From: Sphingomonas bisphenolicum
Lineage (GTDB): Bacteria > Pseudomonadota > Alphaproteobacteria > Sphingomonadales > Sphingomonadaceae
Length of the DNA: 64,000 bases
Direction: 5' to 3'
NCBI RefSeq assembly: GCF_024349785.1
Contig: NZ_AP018818.1
Coordinates: 434,001 to 498,000, forward strand
Positions 35,145 through 42,468 of the stretch are shown in pieces; position 1 is the stretch's first letter, and each line of letters begins with the position of its first letter. Both the position numbers and the translations under genes were made by a program. The notes under the pieces were generated by a model. That model did not search any database. It was not told the origin of the DNA and saw nothing but the letters and a program-made list of their open reading frames with translations.

Positions 35145-36650
35145 TTATGGTGCCGGACGCCGGTCTTTCCACGGCGCGGCCTTTTCCAGCTGCCCCGCCA
35201 GACGGAACAGGGTTGCCTCGTCGCCATAGCGCCCCATGAACATGACGCCGACCGGCAAGCCATTCTTGGCCATGCCCAGCGGCACCGACATGGCTGGCTG
35301 ACCGGTCATGTTGGCAATCTGGGTGAAGGGCGAGAAGGCCGCGGTCCGCTGTCCCCAGGCCATAAAATCAACATCGGGGGTCAGGTTGATCCGGCCCAGC
35401 TCCAGCGGCGGCGCCGCCAGCGTGGGGGACAGGATCACATCATACCGCGCCATGAACTGCGCCATTATGACGGCGGCGGTTTGCAGCGTATTGTTCGCCC
35501 GCGCGAAGTCCATGCCGGTCGTTTTTTGCCCATAGCCGACAAAGCCCAGCGTGATCGGCTCCAGAACGTCCGGCCCGATCGCGATCCCGGTTGCCTTGGC
35601 GCGGTCCAGCATATCGGCGGCCACGGACGCGCCGACCAAAACGAAGCTCGCCGCGCCGATCGCCGCGACATCCAGTTTCGGCGCTGCTTCCTCCACATGA
35701 TGGCCGAGCGTTTCGCACAGGCGCGCGGCCCGGCGGGTGGCTTCGATACAGTCCGGATCGACCGGCGCGCCCGACGGGGCATTGAGCATCAGCGCGATAC
35801 GCAGGCGGCCGGGTGCCTTGCCGACCTGCGACAGGAAGCTCTCGGCCGGGGTCGGCGCTGCATAGCGCCCCCCCGGTTCCGGACCTTGGGTCGCGTCGAG
35901 GATCGCTGCGGAATCGCGCACGCTGCGGGTGATGGCGTGATGCACCGACAGCCCGCCCCAGCCTTCGGTGCGGGGCGGCCCCATCGGCACCCGGCCGCGA
36001 CTGGGCTTAAGGCCGAACAGGCCACAACAGGAAGCCGGGATGCGGATCGACCCGCCGCCGTCCGTCGCATGGGCCGCGGGCAGCACGCCCGCCGCCACCG
36101 CCGCCGCCGCGCCGCCCGACGATCCGCCGGTGATATGGGCGGGGTTCCACGGATTGCGCGTGTCGCCGGTCAGTTTGTTTTCGGTCGTACCGGTGAGCCC
36201 GAGTTCGGGCACGGTCGTCTTGCCGAAGATGACGAAGCCCGCCGCCTCGATCCGGCGCACCAGTTCGGACGTGATGTCGGGCTTGTAGCCTCTGAAAAAG
36301 CGGCTGCCATTTTCGGTCGCCAGGCCGGCGATATAGGTGTTGAGATCCTTGAGCAGCCAGGGCACGCCGCTGAACGGTCCCTGCGGCAATCCCTTGGCGA
36401 TCGCCGCGTGGCCATAGTCATAATGTTTCTGCGCCAGGAAGTTGAAGCGCGGATTGAGCGCCTCCGCGCGGCCGATCGCCGCGTCCAGCAATTCGGTCGC
36501 CGAAACCTGCTTGCGGCGGACGAGGTCGGCCAGCCCCATCGCGTCATGGGTGTCGAGCGGGCCGGAGGACAAAGCGGCCGCCCGGGCCGTTCCCGCCAGG
36601 CCGGCTAACGCCGTGGCGCCCGCCATGGCTTCGCGCCGTGTCATATCCAT
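35145..36650 (-). CDS. Amidase-signature hydrolase with Tat signal
   Basis: A 501-residue amidase-signature enzyme with the Ser-Ser-Lys triad: Lys101 (W-L-L-K-D), Ser177/178 in G-G-S-S-G-G and Ser201 in D-G-G-G-S-I-R-I-P-A-S. The N-terminus T-R-R-E-A-M-A-G-A-T-A-L-A-G-L-A-G-T-A is a twin-arginine signal, so the enzyme probably works in the periplasm. The ATG at 36650 follows GGAGAGG. It lies next to a Rieske oxygenase. It could split amide-conjugated bile acids or an amide formed on the side chain; the location fits processing of incoming conjugates. Confidence 0.82.
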   Translation of the reverse strand: MDMTRREAMAGATALAGLAGTARAAALSSGPLDTHDAMGLADLVRRKQVSATELLDAAIGRAEALNPRFNFLAQKHYDYGHAAIAKGLPQGPFSGVPWLLKDLNTYIAGLATENGSRFFRGYKPDITSELVRRIEAAGFVIFGKTTVPELGLTGTTENKLTGDTRNPWNPAHITGGSSGGAAAAVAAGVLPAAHATDGGGSIRIPASCCGLFGLKPSRGRVPMGPPRTEGWGGLSVHHAITRSVRDSAAILDATQGPEPGGRYAAPTPAESFLSQVGKAPGRLRIALMLNAPSGAPVDPDCIEATRRAARLCETLGHHVEEAAPKLDVAAIGAASFVLVGASVAADMLDRAKATGIAIGPDVLEPITLGFVGYGQKTTGMDFARANNTLQTAAVIMAQFMARYDVILSPTLAAPPLELGRINLTPDVDFMAWGQRTAAFSPFTQIANMTGQPAMSVPLGMAKNGLPVGVMFMGRYGDEATLFRLAGQLEKAAPWKDRRPAP

Positions 36651-36694
36651 GCGAACCTCTCCTGCCCTTATCATTGTAATCGGCTTGATGGATG

Positions 36695-37801
36695 TCAGTC
36701 AGCGCTCTGATCGATATAATAGCGCTGATAATATTTGCGGAATTGCGGGATCGGGCCGTCACCGTCGCAGATGATCGGATTGGGTTCGAACTTCTGCCGG
36801 TCCCACACCACCTTGTCCTGATCGAACTGCTTGCAGATGTCGCGGATGATCGCCTTGGCGACGCCGGCCCGCTCGCCCTCCGCCTGCGCCTTGGGCTGGG
36901 TGAAGCAGAAGCGGACATGGACATGGTCCAGTTCGACCGGGGCCAGGCAGGCCATCAGCAGCGTCTCCGAAATGCCGGTGAAGCGCGTCCAGCTTTGCCC
37001 CGGCCCCATCGTGTCGTAACTGATAAGGCCATCGACCTCGCCCCAGGGCGTGCCCATCTTCGCCTTCACGTCCGCGCCCCGGCCCCATTCGCCCCAGCGC
37101 AATTCGCCCAGCGGCACATTGGCAGTGCCATGGATGAAGCGGAAATGCGCAACGTCGACGCCATTTTCGGCCATGTTCTGGATCGATCCCCAGACATTCC
37201 ATTCATGCACGTCGAAATCGGTCCATTCGGGGTCGGTCGCTTCGGGCAGGATCGCGACGTCGAACAGGGGCGCGACGTCCTGCGGATGATACCAGGCCCA
37301 GATCCAGCGGTTCGCTTCGGTGATGTGCCAGTTGCGGGTGCATTTGCGCTTCACCTGGGGCGGGATATTGCGGGCATAGGGTACGTCCTTCACTACCGCC
37401 TCGTCCCCGTCATAACGCCAGGCGTGGAAAGGACATTCGAGCAGATTGCCATGCACCTTGCCACCATGGCCCATATGGGCGCCCAGATGCTTGCAATAGG
37501 CGTCGAGCATACGGACCTGGCCGTCTTCGCCGCGCCAGATCGCCAGATCCTGCGAGAAATAGCGCAGCGGCTTGACCTCACCTGCCGCGAGGTCAGACGA
37601 CAGCAGCAGCGGATACCAGCCGAAGGGGATGCCGATATCGAGATTGCGCTCCGCAATCGAAGCGCGACCCTCCACTTCCGCCAGGCGCCAGTCGCTCAGA
37701 TCCTGGCCGCGCAGCTTTTCGAGGACTTGCCAGACGGCAACAGGCGGGGTGCGCGCATCGGTGGCCTTGGTGGCGGCGGTGTCGGTATTGGTTTGGGACA
37801 T
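36695..37801 (-). CDS. Rieske non-heme iron oxygenase, KshA-like
   Basis: A 368-residue oxygenase with Rieske ligands Cys103-x-His105 and Cys123-x-x-His126. The iron site has Asp216 followed by His219 and His224 (H-x-x-x-x-H-G), with Asn209 upstream. It is close in layout to KshA and to cholesterol-desaturase-type Rieske enzymes and differs clearly from the protein at 23906. The start is taken as ATG 37801 after GCGAGG; an ATG at 37819 would overlap the amidohydrolase stop. No reductase gene is nearby. As part of the amidase/CoA-ligase operon it may act on the side chain rather than at C9. Confidence 0.83.
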   Translation of the reverse strand: MSQTNTDTAATKATDARTPPVAVWQVLEKLRGQDLSDWRLAEVEGRASIAERNLDIGIPFGWYPLLLSSDLAAGEVKPLRYFSQDLAIWRGEDGQVRMLDAYCKHLGAHMGHGGKVHGNLLECPFHAWRYDGDEAVVKDVPYARNIPPQVKRKCTRNWHITEANRWIWAWYHPQDVAPLFDVAILPEATDPEWTDFDVHEWNVWGSIQNMAENGVDVAHFRFIHGTANVPLGELRWGEWGRGADVKAKMGTPWGEVDGLISYDTMGPGQSWTRFTGISETLLMACLAPVELDHVHVRFCFTQPKAQAEGERAGVAKAIIRDICKQFDQDKVVWDRQKFEPNPIICDGDGPIPQFRKYYQRYYIDQSAD

Positions 37802-37815
37802 GGGAACCTCGCGGA

Positions 37816-38685
37816 TCATTGCAGGTCGAAGACCTTGCGCGCGTTTTCACGCAGGAATTTGGGCCAGACATCGTCCTTGAACGGGACATTTTCCATATCG
37901 CTGAAGATACGGTCCAGGCTGAGACCCATCGGAAAATAGCCGGCATAGATGATCTTGTCAGCGCCGCGCGTATTGGCGTAGTCGATGATCGCCTTGGGAT
38001 AATGTTTGGGTGCGAAGGCGCTGGTCGAATAATAAAGGTTGGGCCATTTCAGCATCAACTTGACCGCCAGCGCCTCCCACGGCTCAGCGCCGTGGCGCAT
38101 GACGACTTTAAGGTCGGGGAAAAACCAGCAGACTTCGTCCAGATGCTCGACCTTCTGCGTTTCCATCGGGATGCGCGGACCGGGGATGCCGGCATTGAGC
38201 AGAACCGGCAGGCCCAGTTCCGCAGCACAAGCGTAGAGCGGGAACATATATTTATGGTTGATCGCCACCTGCGGCAACGTGCCGGCCGGGAAGATGCTGA
38301 TCGCGGACAGGCCGACCTCGCCATGAATGCGCTTGATGCGGCGTATTTCCTCCATCCCGTTATTGGGGTCGCAGGGCAGGTCGAAGAAGAAGCGGTCGCC
38401 GAACATCTCCTTGGCGCGATAGGACGTCGCATTGTCGTTCCAGCCGACCAGCGCCTTGTCGATATTGTGCCGGTCCATCTGCTCGACGGTCCAGGAGACA
38501 AAATCGTCGGTCTTGCCGGTCTGCGGAATGTCCTTGAACATATATTGCGCTGGCATGGCGAATTGCTGGAGCGTCTGCTGATCCTTGATCAGCGGGCGGA
38601 AGGGGGCGAACCATGCGGAACGGTCCTCGGCCTCCGGTATGCCCAACATGCAGTCAATGATCTTGATATCCTTGGGAAACCCCAT
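37816..38685 (-). CDS. Amidohydrolase-2 family protein with degenerate metal site
   Basis: A 289-residue TIM-barrel protein of the amidohydrolase-2 family, seen from V-V-M-R-H-G-A-E-P-W-E-A-L, the N-L-Y-Y-S-T-S-A strand and the terminal helix layout. The N-terminal H-x-H metal motif is missing (the strand reads I-I-D-C-M-L-G-I-P) and the late G-S-D-x-P aspartate position reads A-G-Y-F-P. So it may bind no metal, or a different one. The ATG at 38685 follows AGGAGAG. It is tightly packed between the CoA ligase and the Rieske oxygenase. A lyase or binding role is possible. Confidence 0.75.
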   Translation of the reverse strand: MGFPKDIKIIDCMLGIPEAEDRSAWFAPFRPLIKDQQTLQQFAMPAQYMFKDIPQTGKTDDFVSWTVEQMDRHNIDKALVGWNDNATSYRAKEMFGDRFFFDLPCDPNNGMEEIRRIKRIHGEVGLSAISIFPAGTLPQVAINHKYMFPLYACAAELGLPVLLNAGIPGPRIPMETQKVEHLDEVCWFFPDLKVVMRHGAEPWEALAVKLMLKWPNLYYSTSAFAPKHYPKAIIDYANTRGADKIIYAGYFPMGLSLDRIFSDMENVPFKDDVWPKFLRENARKVFDLQ

Positions 38686-38699
38686 GGAAACTCTCCTGT

Positions 38700-40349
38700 T
38701 CAATAGTTCGCGACCAGTTGCGGCCACAGCGCCCGAAGCGCGATCTTGTCGATTTTTTCGGCATGGTTGCGCGGCAGGGGTGCGCGCGAAAAGGCGACAT
38801 GGGCGGGCGCTTTGTAGGGCGCGAGCCGCCCGGCGACCCAATCGATGATGGCGCGTTCGTCCAGGCCATCGGCCTGCACGACGGCGACCAGCGCCTCGCC
38901 CAGGCGATCATCCGCAATGCCGAAGGTCGCGCATTCGGTGATTTGCGGCATTTCGCTCAGCACCCGCTCGACTTCGGCGCAGTAGATATTTTCGCCGCCG
39001 GAGATGACCATATCCTTCGCCCGGTCAACGATGAAGATATAGCCATCCTCATCCTGATAGCCGATGTCGCCGGTGCGCAACCAGCCGTCGGGCGTAAAGC
39101 TCTTGGCGGTATCGTCCGGCCGGTTCCAGTAGCCGCGCATGACCATGGCGCTGCGCACCACGATCTCGCCGGTTGCATGGGGACCGCAGATTGCGCCGTC
39201 CGCCCCTTCGATCCGCAGATCGACCAGCGGCAGCACCCGGCCAGCCGAAGCGCGCGCGCGCAGGAAATCCGCGCCCACCGCCTGGGCGATCGCGCCCGAC
39301 GTTTCGGTCATGCCATAGCCCACGCCCATCAGCGCATGGGGGCAGAGCGCCCGCACCTCCTCCAGCAGGTTGAGGGGCAGCGCCTGCCCGCCCGACCCGA
39401 TATTGCGCACAGAGCTGAGATCCGCATCGGTCAGCCGCGCGCGATTGACCATGTCCCACAACATGGTCGGCACGGTGGCCAGTTGCGTCACCCGTTCGCG
39501 GGCGATCAGGGCGACGGCTTCCTCCGCATTCCAGCGGCGCATGATGACGATCTTGCCGCCCGACAGGAAGGGCGCGAGGAAGCCGGCGCCCAGCCCGGAA
39601 ATATGGAAGAGCGGCGAGACGAGCAGGCTCGCCTGCGGCGGCATCTGCGCCGTCAGCGCCTCCACCGACAGGCCATGGTCGCGCGCCATATTGTGCAGCA
39701 CCATCGTGCCGGTAAGCTGGGTGCCCAGCAGGCCCGTGATCAGGCTGCGATGCGATAGCACCGCGCCCTTGACACGCCCGGTGGTGCCGGAGGTGAAGAG
39801 AATGGCGCAGGGATCGTCATGGTCAGCGGTCATGCCGTCTACGAAGGGGACGTCCGCAGCCGCGAGCGGCGCGATCAGGTCCAGCAGACGGCCCTGATAG
39901 CCCGCGTCACGCAGCGCGGCGGCGCGTTCGCTATCGGCCAGCACGAGGGCCGGCGTCACTTCGTCCACCATCGCGCGCGCTTCCGCCGCCGAGCCGCGGC
40001 TGTTGAGCAGAACCGCAACCCCGCCCAGCCGGATGACGGCAAGAAACGCCACGATCCATTCCGCCCGGTTGCGCATGGCAATGGCGACGCGGTCGCCGCG
40101 CCGGATGTCCAGATGCCCCGCCAGCCGGTCGCGCCAGGCGAAGATGTCCGCGAAACTCAGCCGGCGTTCCCTGCCCGCCTCGTCAAAGTCGACGATACAG
40201 GGCCGGTCGCCAAAGCCGCGCGCCTTTTCGATGAGCTGGTTGAGATCGGACGGCGCGTGGGCAAAAAAGCGCAGTCCGTCCTGTTCGGCGATCTCGAACG
40301 GGGTGCCGGATGCGGTGACTGCCGCGAAAATGGGGTCGATCTTGCTCAT
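38700..40349 (-). CDS. AMP-forming acyl-CoA synthetase
   Basis: A 549-residue adenylate-forming ligase. The P-loop is A-I-L-F-T-S-G-T-T-G-R-V-K-G near residue 183; G-Y-G-M-T-E-T is the second motif; W-L-R-T-G-D-I-G-Y-Q-D-E-D-G-Y the hinge. The final lysine region is less typical (R-N-H-A-E-K-I-D-K) but keeps a Lys. It is 12 bp from the SDR upstream and 14 bp from the amidohydrolase downstream. It probably activates a steroid side-chain acid such as a bile acid C24 carboxylate, or a ring-degradation acid; sequence does not decide between them. Confidence 0.87.
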   Translation of the reverse strand: MSKIDPIFAAVTASGTPFEIAEQDGLRFFAHAPSDLNQLIEKARGFGDRPCIVDFDEAGRERRLSFADIFAWRDRLAGHLDIRRGDRVAIAMRNRAEWIVAFLAVIRLGGVAVLLNSRGSAAEARAMVDEVTPALVLADSERAAALRDAGYQGRLLDLIAPLAAADVPFVDGMTADHDDPCAILFTSGTTGRVKGAVLSHRSLITGLLGTQLTGTMVLHNMARDHGLSVEALTAQMPPQASLLVSPLFHISGLGAGFLAPFLSGGKIVIMRRWNAEEAVALIARERVTQLATVPTMLWDMVNRARLTDADLSSVRNIGSGGQALPLNLLEEVRALCPHALMGVGYGMTETSGAIAQAVGADFLRARASAGRVLPLVDLRIEGADGAICGPHATGEIVVRSAMVMRGYWNRPDDTAKSFTPDGWLRTGDIGYQDEDGYIFIVDRAKDMVISGGENIYCAEVERVLSEMPQITECATFGIADDRLGEALVAVVQADGLDERAIIDWVAGRLAPYKAPAHVAFSRAPLPRNHAEKIDKIALRALWPQLVANY

Positions 40350-40361
40350 GGCGTTCCCGGA

Positions 40362-41234
40362 TCAGTAAACGGCTGCAGGGTTTTTGGGCCGGGGACTGCC
40401 CAGCATCTCGCGATAGGAAGGGCGGTCGTTGCCGCGATCCTGCACGCCCAGTTGGCGCCCGATTTCCGCGCCGATCAATGTCTGGCCGGACAAGGCCTCC
40501 CGATCCGGCGCGCAGTCGATCGCGTCGATGATATGCGCGGTGAATTGCGGATTTTCCGCACTTTCGATGAAGTCGGCATATTGTTCGGGATTGGTGTCGC
40601 GCGCGATCAGCGACCGTTCGGTAACCAGTGGCCCCATCCAGATCGACACCGCGATCACGCCGGTTCCGCGCAGATCATGCTCCATGTCATGGGCGAATTT
40701 GTCCACGCCCGCCTTTTGCGCGCCATAGGCCGGGCCGTGCATGTAGCAACTGCCGCCAAAGGACGAACCAAAGGCGATCACGCCGCGCCCCTGCGGCACC
40801 ATCAGCCGCGCCGCGTGCCAGCTTGCCACATAGGCGGAGCGAAGACCGACATCGAGGATGCGAACCGCGTCCAGATCCTTTTCCCAAAAGGGCTTTTTCT
40901 CGATCAGTTGGTCGTGGATGAAGGTCGCGTTGTTCACCAATATGTCGAGCCGCCCCGCTTCCGCCGCAATCCGGTCGAACAGCCCTGCGACCTGGGCATC
41001 GTCGCCATGGTCGCAGACCAGCGGAATGCCCCGGCCGCCGGCCGCATCGACCGCCGCCGCAGTTTCCGCCACGGTGCCAGGCAGCACGGATCCGTCCCAG
41101 CCCCGCGCATTCCCGACATGCATCGTGCGGCCGGTCACATAGACGGTATAGCCCAATTCGCCGAAACCGACCGCGATGCCACGGCCTGCTCCCCGACTGG
41201 CTCCGGTGACCAGGGCCACCTTGCTGTCCGGCAT
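40362..41234 (-). CDS. SDR family oxidoreductase, DHRS1-like
   Basis: A 290-residue SDR, paralog of 23031-23897. It shares T-G-A-S-R-G-A-G-R-G-I, Y-V-T-G-R-T, the W-H-A-A-R helix, S-S-F-G, Y-G-A-Q-K-A-G-V-D-K and the tail R-P-S-Y-R-E-M-L-G. NNAG is N-N-A-T here. It is the first gene of the nine-gene operon, 53 bp downstream of the operator at 41288. Each paralog sits beside a KshA-like gene set, so they may act on the products of the two oxygenases. Confidence 0.82.
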   Translation of the reverse strand: MPDSKVALVTGASRGAGRGIAVGFGELGYTVYVTGRTMHVGNARGWDGSVLPGTVAETAAAVDAAGGRGIPLVCDHGDDAQVAGLFDRIAAEAGRLDILVNNATFIHDQLIEKKPFWEKDLDAVRILDVGLRSAYVASWHAARLMVPQGRGVIAFGSSFGGSCYMHGPAYGAQKAGVDKFAHDMEHDLRGTGVIAVSIWMGPLVTERSLIARDTNPEQYADFIESAENPQFTAHIIDAIDCAPDREALSGQTLIGAEIGRQLGVQDRGNDRPSYREMLGSPRPKNPAAVY

Positions 41235-41287
41235 CCCACTTCCCTCGATTCGTCGTTTTTGTCCTGACCCAACTCTATCCCTCTATT

Positions 41288-41317
41288 CGCGTAATTCAAC
41301 AATTATATTCTTACGCA
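41288..41317. promoter_or_regulatory. Steroid-type operator in divergent promoter region
   Basis: Arms CGCGTAATT (41288-41296) and TCTTACGCA (41309-41317), 12-bp spacer. It is 53 bp from the nine-gene operon start (41234) and 217 bp from the divergent SDR (41535). The 300-bp gap 41235-41534 holds no gene and is AT-rich; further degenerate half-sites lie at 41354-41362 and 41381-41407. Confidence 0.6.
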
Positions 41318-41534
41318 TATCCAGATTTGACAGATTGCCCGCGCGATCGCCGAATTTCCGCATATACATACGATTTTCTGGGCGTATTGATAGTTATTCG
41401 ACACGCACTCAGGCGCTATATTCGTATTTTTATGATTTACAAATTCCGCATTATGCTCACATATCGCCGTTGAGACGTCGTCCTGAAACGCAAATGCGCA
41501 AGGCGACCTTCGACACATGGAGAGGTGATGGCGA

Positions 41535-42308
41535 ATGACCGATGATTTTAAAGGGCGCATTGCCGTCATCACCGGCGGCAGCGATGGCATCGGCCTGGCG
41601 ACGGCCGCACTGTTGGCGCGGCGCGGCGCACAGGTAGTGATTTGCGGGCGACGGCAAGAGTTACTTGATCGCGCGCGTAGCCAGATCGACGCGGAGGGGG
41701 GGCAGATCGAAGCGATTCGGCTCGACGTCACCGATAATGTCGCCCTCACCGCGATGATCGAGATGGTAGCCGCGCGCCATGGCCGGCTCGACATGCTGGT
41801 GAATAACGCGATGTCGACCCATTATGCGCCTATCAGCCGATTGACGCTGGACCATTGGCGCAAGGACTTCGCGGTCAACGCCGATGCCGTCTTCGTCAGC
41901 ACCAAGGCAGCGATGCAGGTGATGGCGACGACGGGCAAGGGCGCGATCGTCAACATCGCCTCCACCTGCGGCATCCGCGCCACCGTCAACATGGCGAGCT
42001 ATTCGGCGTCCAAAGCGGCGCTGATCCATTTCACGGCCGTTGCCGCGATGGAAGGCGCGCCGTTGGGAATCCGCGTCAACGCCATCATTCCCGGTCAGGT
42101 GCAGACCGCAGGCACCGAGGCGTTCACCGCGCGCGCGCCCGAAGTCGCGACGCGAACGACCGAGGCCATTCCGATGCGGCGCGGCGGCCAGCCCGAGGAA
42201 TTGGCGCAGGCGATCGCGTTCATGCTGTCCGATGCGGCGAGCTATATCACCGGCACCGCGCTGCCGGTGGACGGCGGCAAGGCGGCCCAACTTTACATGC
42301 CGGCCTAA
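41535..42308 (+). CDS. Short-chain dehydrogenase/reductase
   Basis: A 257-residue classical SDR with T-G-G-S-D-G-I-G near residue 13, C-G-R-R after strand two (NADP preference), N-N-A-M, catalytic S-T...Y-S-A-S-K and P-V-D-G-G-K. The ATG follows GGAGAGG with a longer gap (GTGATGGCGA). It is a single gene divergent from the nine-gene operon, followed at 160 bp by the TonB receptor. A hydroxysteroid dehydrogenase role is likely from context. Confidence 0.83.
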   Translation: MTDDFKGRIAVITGGSDGIGLATAALLARRGAQVVICGRRQELLDRARSQIDAEGGQIEAIRLDVTDNVALTAMIEMVAARHGRLDMLVNNAMSTHYAPISRLTLDHWRKDFAVNADAVFVSTKAAMQVMATTGKGAIVNIASTCGIRATVNMASYSASKAALIHFTAVAAMEGAPLGIRVNAIIPGQVQTAGTEAFTARAPEVATRTTEAIPMRRGGQPEELAQAIAFMLSDAASYITGTALPVDGGKAAQLYMPA

Positions 42309-42392
42309 AGGATCTGGATAAGGGCAGAAAGCGGAATTTTTGGCCTCATATTATGCCGATACGCGCGATCCAGCGTCGCTCAATATCATTTT

Positions 42393-42422
42393 TGCGTAAT
42401 TTATATTGACATCAATTACGCA
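42393..42422. promoter_or_regulatory. Steroid-type operator, perfect 9-bp arms
   Basis: TGCGTAATT (42393-42401) and AATTACGCA (42414-42422) are perfect inverted copies with a 12-bp AT-rich spacer that includes TTGACA (42406-42411 region). The site ends 46 bp before the TonB receptor start. It is the best-matching member of the family and a good seed for a motif search. Confidence 0.75.
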
Positions 42423-42468
42423 TATGTTCATTTCTAGGCTAAGAAAACAAGTGATGGGGAGATATGGG

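Noticed and set aside
41354..41407. Additional operators in the divergent region near 41.4 kb
   Set aside because: Half-sites ATTTCCGCA and GGCGTATTG are present, but neither has a partner arm at the 12-bp spacing.
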